From positions 1 through 30,830 of the forward strand of contig CAZIEW010000071.1 of NCBI GenBank assembly GCA_964538515.1: 30,830 nucleotides of DNA, written 5' to 3'. The notes beneath the pieces were generated by a model, which saw only the letters and a list, made by a program, of their open reading frames with translations, had not been told where the DNA came from and ran no database searches. The position numbers and the translations under genes were made by a program. Numbering within the stretch: position 1 is the first letter of the stretch; every line of letters begins with the position of its first letter. This DNA comes from CALBZH01 sp964538515 (lineage in GTDB: Bacteria > Desulfobacterota > Syntrophobacteria > Syntrophobacterales > Syntrophobacteraceae). Of this stretch, positions 25,070 to 30,830 are shown piece by piece.

Positions 25070-26200
25070 ATGTGTCGATTATTCGCGTTGACCAGTGATG
25101 AGCCCCTGTCTCCGATGCGGGCCATTGAGGCACTGGAGGTCATGCGGGAGGGGCACGACGGATCCGGGGTCGGGCTGTTTCTATCCGACCTGGGAGGACC
25201 GTTCGAGGAGCTGAAGGGCTCACCCATCCTTTCGGGGATTTTCACAAGCGAAGGCTTGAAGCGCCTTGATCATTTCATGATGAACATCGGCTTCATCACC
25301 AAGTACAAGATGTCCATCAAAGTACCGAAGAATCCTCCACCGGGAGTTCCCAAGCGGGACACGTATCTCATTCGTGCCTACGAGCTTCCCGAAACATGGG
25401 AGAACCTGAGCCAGGACGAGATCAATCTGAAGCTCATGCTCACCCGGCTCCAGCTTCGCCGGATGGGCGAGGAAGCGGAAGACATGATCGTCTACAGCTT
25501 CTGGCCGGATGTGATCATGATCAAAGAAATCGGCGATCCAATGTCGGTGGGAGAATACCTGCAGCTGGACCGCAAGGAGCTCAAAGCGCGGATCGTGCTG
25601 GCACAGGGGCGCCAAAACACCAACTACGCCATCAACTTGTATGCCTGCCACCCCTTCTTCATCCAGGGCATCGCGAGCATGACCAACGGAGAAAACACCG
25701 CCTTCGTGCCCATCAAGGAATATCTCATGTCGCGAGGCTTTCCGGGATACATCGGGTACAACTCCGACTCCGAAGTGTTCACGCATATCTTGCACTACTC
25801 CATGAACCGGCTTGGGCTGGGCATTGAATCGTACAAGCACATCATCACGCCCCTTCAGGACAGCGACCTGGAATCCCACCCGAACGGGGAATTCCTCAAG
25901 CAGCTCAAGCATGCGTGCCGGCGTCTCATCATCGACGGCCCCAACTGCGTCATCGGCTGTCTCCCGGACAAATCCCTCTTCATGGTGCAGGATCGCAAGA
26001 AGCTTCGTCCCGGGGTCGTCGGCGGCCGCCCTGGACTCTTTGCCTTGTCCTCCGAAATATGCGGCCTCGATGCGGCCATTCCCGATCGCGACAAGAGCAC
26101 TGACTTTCAACCCATGCATCTCGACACGGTGGTGGTCACACCCGACCGTCAGGAGTTTCAGATATGGTCTCAAATGGAAGCATTACCCCTTCAAGCCTGA
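25070..26200 (+). CDS. Glutamate synthase glutaminase subunit (class II amidotransferase)
   Basis: 376 residues. Starting at this ATG, the protein begins Met-Cys-Arg-Leu-Phe, and Cys2 becomes the N-terminal nucleophile of class II glutamine amidotransferases after Met removal. The REGHDGSGVG segment is the usual substrate-loop pattern. The rest has the long alpha/beta sandwich expected of the glutaminase part of split glutamate synthases. It releases ammonia from glutamine for the synthase domain. Upstream codons to 25010 are in frame but would bury Cys2, so they are rejected. GGGAGA lies upstream. The next gene overlaps its end by 37 bases, showing translational coupling. The class, not the exact partner set, could be confused with PurF-like proteins, but the operon decides. 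Confidence 0.92.
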   Translation: MCRLFALTSDEPLSPMRAIEALEVMREGHDGSGVGLFLSDLGGPFEELKGSPILSGIFTSEGLKRLDHFMMNIGFITKYKMSIKVPKNPPPGVPKRDTYLIRAYELPETWENLSQDEINLKLMLTRLQLRRMGEEAEDMIVYSFWPDVIMIKEIGDPMSVGEYLQLDRKELKARIVLAQGRQNTNYAINLYACHPFFIQGIASMTNGENTAFVPIKEYLMSRGFPGYIGYNSDSEVFTHILHYSMNRLGLGIESYKHIITPLQDSDLESHPNGEFLKQLKHACRRLIIDGPNCVIGCLPDKSLFMVQDRKKLRPGVVGGRPGLFALSSEICGLDAAIPDRDKSTDFQPMHLDTVVVTPDRQEFQIWSQMEALPLQA

Positions 26201-27822
26201 GCGTTAAAGACTTGACTTGGCAGATCCGGTGGGACAAGGAGCGGTGCACCCTTTGTGGACGATGCACGGCCGTTTGTCCGGTGCATGCCATAGAGCTGGG
26301 AGTCTTCAGGAAGCGGACGGTTGAGATCCCCTCGCTCAGCGGCCTTGGGGTGAGTCCGGCTCAGTCCAATGTTTTCAAGGTCTTTCATGGAATTCGCCAG
26401 CGGACGGACCCCGCGTATGCGTGCGTGGGCTGCGCCTCCTGCAGCCTGGTCTGCCCCAACGACTGCATCATGCCGGTCCGGACCGACGAAGCGGACAAGC
26501 TCCGATTCCATATCAACCGGGGCGGCCAGCCCAGGCGGCGCGGCGGACGGCGAAACGCCATCGACGGCGCTGCCGGAGGCGTCCTTGACCGGATCAAATT
26601 CGTCCGGATTTCCATGCTCACCGACCCGGCGCTCGATGCCGGCCGGCACGAGTTTGAGCTGCGAACCCTCCTGGGGCGTGTGCTGCCGCCGGAGGAAACC
26701 GTGACGCTTTACCGAGAGCACGGCTGGATTCCCCCGGTTCGCGAGATCTACCCGCTCATCATCGGGTCCATGTCCTTTGGGGCGCTTTCTCCCAACATGT
26801 GGGAGGGGCTGCAGATGGGGGTTGCCTATCTCAACGAAGAGCTGAAGATGCCCGTGCGCGTGGCCACGGGCGAAGGCGGCTGTCCGCCGCGCCTCCTGCG
26901 GTCGCGCTTCTTGAAATATGTCATCCTGCAGATCGCAAGCGGCTACTTCGGCTGGGACGAGATCATCCACGCGCTGCCCGAAATGAAGGAAGATCCCTGC
27001 GCCATCGAGATCAAATACGGGCAGGGCGCAAAGCCGGGCGATGGCGGGCTTCTCATGTGGTACAAGGTGAACAAGCTCATCGCTGCCATCCGCGGCGTGC
27101 CGACCGGCGTGAGCCTGCCGAGCCCGCCGACCCACCAGACCAAATATTCGATCGAGGAAGCCGTCGCCAAGATGATCCAGTCCATGTACATGGCCTGGGG
27201 ATTCAGAGTCCCGGTGTACCCGAAGATTTCGGGAACGTCGACGGCGCTCGCCGTCCTGAACAACCTGACGCGGAACCCTTATGCGGCCGGCCTTGCCATC
27301 GACGGCGAAGACGGCGGCACGGGGGCAGCTTACAACGTCTCCATGGACCACATGGGACACCCCATCGCGAGCAACCTGCGCGACTGCTACCTGAACCTGG
27401 TCAAGGTCGGCAAGCAGAACGAAATCCCCCTGTTCGCGGGCGGCGGCATCGGTAAGCACGGGAATCTCGCGGCCAACGCGGCGGCCCTCATCATGCTGGG
27501 GGCAAGCGGCGTTCAGATCGGCAAGTACATCATGCAAGCCGCGGCCGGGTGCCTCGGGTCCGAGTCCGACCGGTGCAACATCTGCAACATCGGGCTGTGC
27601 CCCAAGGGGATCACATCCCAGGATGCACGCCTCTACCGGAGACTCGACCCGGAAAAGGTGGCGGAGCGCGTCGTGGACGTTTTTCTGAGCTTCGACACCG
27701 AGCTGAAGAAGATCGTCGCGCCCCTGGGTCGCTCGACATCGCTTCCCATCGGGATGTCGGACGCCTTGGCCATCAACGATTACAACGCAGCCGAGCGGCT
27801 GCAGATCAAATATGTGGTGTAG
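26164..27822 (+). CDS. gltB: Glutamate synthase FMN-binding subunit with ferredoxin domain
   Basis: 552 residues. The N-terminus is a 2[4Fe-4S] ferredoxin module: Cys28/31/34/38 and Cys87/90/93/97, each followed by Pro. From about residue 180 comes the FMN-binding synthase barrel, with IIGSMSFGALSP, ATGEGGCPP, IEIKYGQGAKPGDGG, DGEDGGTGAA and FAGGGIGKHG. Cys474-x4-Cys479 with nearby Cys471, followed by PKGITSQD, sits where the 3Fe-4S cluster of glutamate synthase binds. It makes glutamate from 2-oxoglutarate and channelled ammonia. The size and N-terminal ferredoxin are those of the archaeal-type split enzyme. AGGAG precedes the ATG by eight bases, inside the previous gene. The next gene begins 9 bases after its stop. 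Confidence 0.95.
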   Translation: MVSNGSITPSSLSVKDLTWQIRWDKERCTLCGRCTAVCPVHAIELGVFRKRTVEIPSLSGLGVSPAQSNVFKVFHGIRQRTDPAYACVGCASCSLVCPNDCIMPVRTDEADKLRFHINRGGQPRRRGGRRNAIDGAAGGVLDRIKFVRISMLTDPALDAGRHEFELRTLLGRVLPPEETVTLYREHGWIPPVREIYPLIIGSMSFGALSPNMWEGLQMGVAYLNEELKMPVRVATGEGGCPPRLLRSRFLKYVILQIASGYFGWDEIIHALPEMKEDPCAIEIKYGQGAKPGDGGLLMWYKVNKLIAAIRGVPTGVSLPSPPTHQTKYSIEEAVAKMIQSMYMAWGFRVPVYPKISGTSTALAVLNNLTRNPYAAGLAIDGEDGGTGAAYNVSMDHMGHPIASNLRDCYLNLVKVGKQNEIPLFAGGGIGKHGNLAANAAALIMLGASGVQIGKYIMQAAAGCLGSESDRCNICNIGLCPKGITSQDARLYRRLDPEKVAERVVDVFLSFDTELKKIVAPLGRSTSLPIGMSDALAINDYNAAERLQIKYVV

Positions 27823-27831
27823 GAGAATTGG

Positions 27832-30159
27832 ATGGAATCAGAGCAATTCTACCAAATTTTCGGTACTGAAAACGGACATCGCCTGCAGTCGCGGATCCTC
27901 GAGGAGCGCATCCAACAGGCGGTAGCCGACGGGCATCGGCGGATCGAAGTCCACGCCTATGGCCATCACGGCATCGGTGGACGCCTATGGAAAGCGGGTA
28001 GCGAGCCCGTGGAGGTGAAGATCGTCGGCCCCCCGGGGCAGCGCGTGGGATCCATGGGATTTCCCAACACCCGAATCGAGGTCCTTGGCCCGGCATCCGA
28101 CGATGTGGGGTGGCTGAACGGCGGCGCGGAAATCGTGGTTCACGGCAATGCCGCCAACGGCGTGGCCAACGCCATGGCTCAGGGCAAGGTCTACATCGGC
28201 GGCAATATCGGATCCCGCGGCATGACGATGACCAAGCACAACCCGCGCTTTGCGCCTCCTGAGCTCTGGGTGCTGGGTTCCGTCGGGGACTATTTCGCCG
28301 AGTTCATGGCGGGCGGCATCGCCGTGGTCTGCGGGGTTGCACCCCAAAACAGCGAGAACATCCTGGGTCATCGGCCCTGCGTGGGGATGGTGGGCGGCAA
28401 GATCTTCTTTCGAGGGCCGCACAAGGGATACAGCCAGGGGGATGCCAGGCTGGCACCTCTGACGGATTCCGAATGGAGCTGGCTCGTCGACAATCTGGAC
28501 CGGTTTCTTACGGCAATCAACCGGAAGGATCTGATCGTAACCCTCACCGACCGCACCCAGTGGCAGCTCCTGGCTGCTCGAACGCCCCAGGAAAAATTTG
28601 TTGCGCCTCGCCGGTCGATCTCCGCCTTCCGATCCGAGGTGTGGGACAAGGAGCTTGGGCGTGGTGGCCTCATCGGGGATCTCACAGACCTCGACCGAAG
28701 CCCGATCCCGGTCATCACCAACGGTGACCTCCGGCGATATGTTCCGACGTGGGAAAATAAAAAATACGCCGCTCCGTGCGAGGCGAGCTGTCCGACGGGC
28801 ATCCCGGTCCAGGAGCGCTGGAAGCTCATCCGGGAAGGGCGTGTGGATGAGGCCGTCGATCTTGCTCTGGCCTACACTCCATTTCCTGCGACGGTCTGTG
28901 GGTATCTTTGCCCGAATCTCTGCATGCAGGGCTGTACGCGCGGAACCGCGAAGATGACGCCCATCGATGTGAGCCAGCTCGGACGGGCCAGCCTCGAGGC
29001 CAAGCTTCCTGAGCTTCCACCGCTTTCCGGGAAGCGGGTCGCCGTGATCGGCGGCGGGGCGGCCGGGCTTTCCGTAGCCTGGCAGCTGCGCCAGATGGGA
29101 CACGAGGCGGTCCTCTATGACATGCGTCAGAGCCTTGGCGGCAAGATTTCGGCGTTGATCCCGAGCTCGAGGATTCCCAAGGAGATCGTGACCGCCGAGC
29201 TCGAACGGATCCAGAAGGCGCTGCCTCATGTCCACCTGCAGCAGGAGTTGACCAGCGCGGAAATGGAGCACCTCAAGGTGGACTACGACGTGGTCGTGGT
29301 GGCCGTAGGCGCCCAAAAGGCGAGAGTTCTGCCCATCCCCGGAAAAGAGAAGCTGGTCCCGGCACTCGATTTCCTGCGTGAAGCGAAGCTGGATCAGGCA
29401 AAGGTGGGCAAGCGCGTGCTGATCATCGGAGCCGGAAACGTGGGATGCGACGCCGCGACGGAAGCGCATCGCCTGGGGGCCGAAGAGATCCTCTTGATCG
29501 ACATCCAGGAGCCGCTTTCCTTCGGCAAGGAGCGTGAGGAGGCCGAGCGGGTCGGGGCCAAGTTCCGTTGGCCTTGCTTCAGCAAGGCGGTGACCGACGA
29601 GGGGCTCGAGCTCACCACCGGCGAAGTCATCCCGGCCGATACAATCATCATTTCCATTGGCGACATGCCGGACCTGTCCTTCCTCCCCGAAACGGTCAAG
29701 ACGGAGCGCGGATACATCACGGTGAACGAGAGCTTCCAAACATCCGACCCGCAGGTTTTCGCCATCGGGGACGCCGTCAAGCTGGGACTCCTGACCGACG
29801 CCATCGGAGCCGGCCGCGTGGCCGCCCGGGCGATCGCGGACATCCTGGAAGGACGGGCCATCGAGCGCATCAAACGGCAGCGCCTCGACCCATCACGGGT
29901 TCACCTCGAGTATTTCGACCCGCGCCTGGTTCAGTTCGAGGGCGTTCAGCAGTGCGCTTCCCAATGCTCATCGTGCGGGTCTTGCCGTGACTGCGGCATC
30001 TGTATCAGCATGTGCCCGCAGGCCGCCATATCCAAGCGCGAGGAAGGCAACGACTTCGAGCTGGTGGTCGATCCCAACCGGTGCATCGGCTGCGGCTTCT
30101 GCGCCGGCGCCTGCCCCTGCGGCATCTGGAACTTGGTGGAGAACCAGCCGATCGAGTAG
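27832..30159 (+). CDS. Fused GXGXG domain, GltD-like FAD oxidoreductase and ferredoxin
   Basis: 775 residues joining three pieces. Residues 1-255 are the glutamate synthase C-terminal GXGXG beta-helix (GHHGIGGRLW, NGGAEIVVHGNAANGVANAM, GKVYIGGNIGSRG). Residues 316-370 hold the cysteine-rich GltD-type Fe-S segment. FAD binds at VIGGGAAGLS (about 405) and the pyridine nucleotide at IIGAGNVGCDAA (about 530), ending with FAIGDAVKLGLLTDAIGAGR. Residues 705-765 form a 2[4Fe-4S] ferredoxin with extra cysteines. It supplies both the structural domain missing from the FMN subunit and the electron input, from NAD(P)H or ferredoxin. AGGAG precedes the ATG. It is the last gene of the operon before a terminator. 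Confidence 0.94.
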   Translation: MESEQFYQIFGTENGHRLQSRILEERIQQAVADGHRRIEVHAYGHHGIGGRLWKAGSEPVEVKIVGPPGQRVGSMGFPNTRIEVLGPASDDVGWLNGGAEIVVHGNAANGVANAMAQGKVYIGGNIGSRGMTMTKHNPRFAPPELWVLGSVGDYFAEFMAGGIAVVCGVAPQNSENILGHRPCVGMVGGKIFFRGPHKGYSQGDARLAPLTDSEWSWLVDNLDRFLTAINRKDLIVTLTDRTQWQLLAARTPQEKFVAPRRSISAFRSEVWDKELGRGGLIGDLTDLDRSPIPVITNGDLRRYVPTWENKKYAAPCEASCPTGIPVQERWKLIREGRVDEAVDLALAYTPFPATVCGYLCPNLCMQGCTRGTAKMTPIDVSQLGRASLEAKLPELPPLSGKRVAVIGGGAAGLSVAWQLRQMGHEAVLYDMRQSLGGKISALIPSSRIPKEIVTAELERIQKALPHVHLQQELTSAEMEHLKVDYDVVVVAVGAQKARVLPIPGKEKLVPALDFLREAKLDQAKVGKRVLIIGAGNVGCDAATEAHRLGAEEILLIDIQEPLSFGKEREEAERVGAKFRWPCFSKAVTDEGLELTTGEVIPADTIIISIGDMPDLSFLPETVKTERGYITVNESFQTSDPQVFAIGDAVKLGLLTDAIGAGRVAARAIADILEGRAIERIKRQRLDPSRVHLEYFDPRLVQFEGVQQCASQCSSCGSCRDCGICISMCPQAAISKREEGNDFELVVDPNRCIGCGFCAGACPCGIWNLVENQPIE

Positions 30160-30209
30160 GTTGAGCCGCAGTTTTGCGGCGTGCTCTCCGTCAGCTTCGA
30201 GTCTGATGA

Positions 30210-30248
30210 CCCGGCAAGGCCTGCACAACAAAGGTCCTGCCGGGTTTT
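30210..30248 (+). terminator. Intrinsic terminator of the glt operon
   Basis: CCCGGCA pairs with TGCCGGG, extended inward by a few GG/CC pairs with two mismatches, around a loop of about 11 bases. TTTT follows. It lies 50 bases after the last glt stop codon. Confidence 0.8.
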
Positions 30249-30263
30249 CCATCTTCGGGGACA

Positions 30264-30431
30264 TTGATCTGGGGAGAGGAGGGTGACAGTGAAGCCGAGG
30301 AGGGCGGGTATTGGGCTGGAGCTCCGGCTATCTCCGGCTACTCAACCCAGGGGGAAACATTCGAGGAGCTACTGAAGAACTTGTATGAGACCGTGGAAGA
30401 CTGCTTGTCGATCGATCTCTGCAGGACGTAG
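30264..30431 (+). pseudogene. HicB-family-like antitoxin remnant
   Basis: The frame ending at TAG 30429-30431 reads EEGGYWAGAPAISGYSTQ, then GETFEELLKNLYETVEDCL, and stops after CRT. This follows the EEGGYW...P..G..TQGDT.EE....L.E.I pattern of HicB-type antitoxins closely. The N-terminal strand that should come before it is missing in this frame. Just upstream a GTG ACA GTG stretch in another frame would supply VTV, which suggests a small frameshift near 30283-30293. No ATG and no ribosome site start this frame, and no HicA toxin is nearby. It is most likely a decayed antitoxin gene, or a short functional one starting at a TTG or GTG. Confidence 0.55.
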
Positions 30432-30450
30432 AATCAAATTGGAGGCCGGT

Positions 30451-30681
30451 ATGAAAAAGGAAACGATCGAATACGGCTCATCCTTGGACGCCTTGGTGGC
30501 GGTCGCCAAGCGTTTGAACTGTCACGAAGGTCGATATGGAATGGCGTCGGAGGAGTTCTACGACAAGTACGAGAAAGGCCAGATGCAGGATTCAGAGGAT
30601 TTCGTCGAGTGGGCGAACGACTACCGGCATTATGTCGCCATTCGGTTGATGATAGAAGAACATCTCCGCCATGTTGCCTGA
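30451..30681 (+). CDS. Antitoxin-like protein of a TumE-type toxin-antitoxin pair
   Basis: 76 residues. Homology-like sequence begins at this ATG, with GGAGG six bases upstream. The frame is open to 30385 without a ribosome site. The protein is charged and helical, with LVAVAKRLNCHEGRYGM, then SEEFYDKYEKGQ, an acidic DSEDFVEW block and a basic C-terminus. This is the layout of small antitoxins encoded just before TumE/DUF6516 toxins. Its end overlaps the toxin start by 11 bases, as is usual for such pairs. It would neutralise the toxin and may repress the pair. Confidence 0.75.
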   Translation: MKKETIEYGSSLDALVAVAKRLNCHEGRYGMASEEFYDKYEKGQMQDSEDFVEWANDYRHYVAIRLMIEEHLRHVA

Positions 30682-30830
30682 TGCTTTGCGCCAATATCTC
30701 GATGAAGTGGAAACCGCCGACCGGAAACTGGAAGGGGTATACGTGGAGTGCTATCAGGAGGAGATTCTCGGCGGGGATCGGGCCAACCTTCGGATCCGGA
30801 TCCGTTTCGCGAGGGGCTTGCAGCTGGAGC
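30671..30830 (+). CDS. TumE/DUF6516-family toxin (3' end cut by window)
   Basis: The first 53 residues are visible. They start MLPDALRQYLDEVE, pass through LEGVYVECYQEEIL and reach NLRIRIRFARGLQLE at the window edge. This fits the N-terminal half of the TumE (DUF6516) toxin family. The ATG lies inside the end of the antitoxin gene, so the two are translated together. An ATG at 30681 is in another frame and is not used. The remaining part, including any catalytic residues, lies beyond the window. Confidence 0.75.
   Translation, partial: MLPDALRQYLDEVETADRKLEGVYVECYQEEILGGDRANLRIRIRFARGLQLE

Noticed and set aside
26191..27537. 448-codon minus-strand frame opposite the FMN subunit gene
   Set aside because: Same reason: antisense to strongly conserved FMN and Fe-S motifs, with no recognisable product.
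27985..29739. 584-codon open frame on the minus strand inside the fused glt gene
   Set aside because: It is antisense to a gene with clear domains throughout. Its translation shows no family motif. Long antisense frames are expected in GC-rich coding DNA.

Overview
This is a GC-rich (about 60%) bacterial chromosomal window that is almost fully coding. The gene content suggests an anaerobic Gram-negative bacterium. It has waaA (Kdo transferase, hence LPS), a very large alpha-2-macroglobulin, a glutamate synthase split over three genes and loaded with ferredoxin domains, an activator-like protein of the 2-hydroxyacyl-CoA dehydratase type, and two radical-SAM/B12-type proteins. The set fits Desulfobacterota of the Syntrophobacter kind. 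That placement is inference from gene families, not from a marker gene. No tRNA, rRNA, insertion sequence, prophage or CRISPR array was seen.

Layout. 1-2.3 kb: the start of a secreted LysM protein (minus), thiol peroxidase tpx (plus), a cysteine-dependent phosphatase (minus) and an unknown gene diverging from it. 2.3-8.4 kb: one 2026-residue alpha-2-macroglobulin gene (minus) with an intact thioester motif. 8.7-13.2 kb: waaA, an unknown gene, a radical-SAM gene (minus), then dtd and a DUF1285-like gene. 13.2-17.3 kb (minus): a degenerate tyrosine-kinase-like protein, a methyltransferase, and a fused dehydratase-activator-like protein. 17.9-21.1 kb (plus): a large secreted repeat protein with an Arg/Pro/Gly-rich tail and a secreted EF-hand protein. 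21.3-24.6 kb (minus): a regulator with RecA-like, helix-turn-helix and cupin parts, then a radical-SAM protein and a soluble P-type-ATPase-like HAD protein. 25.1-30.2 kb (plus): the glutamate synthase operon, closed by a clear terminator. 30.2-30.8 kb: toxin-antitoxin material, comprising a HicB-like remnant, a small antitoxin-like gene and the start of a TumE-family toxin.

How the parts fit. The three glt genes overlap or nearly touch and together supply glutaminase, FMN synthase and GXGXG/electron-input functions, so they should form one enzyme for ammonia assimilation. The regulator diverges from them across 513 bases holding two palindromes, one of which covers the regulator's own likely -35 box. 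This makes it a candidate sensor for that operon and for itself. The most unusual proteins are two with wrecked nucleotide-binding motifs (the tyrosine-kinase-like protein and the regulator's N-terminus), the repeat surface protein, and the internally duplicated activator-like protein without an ATPase domain.
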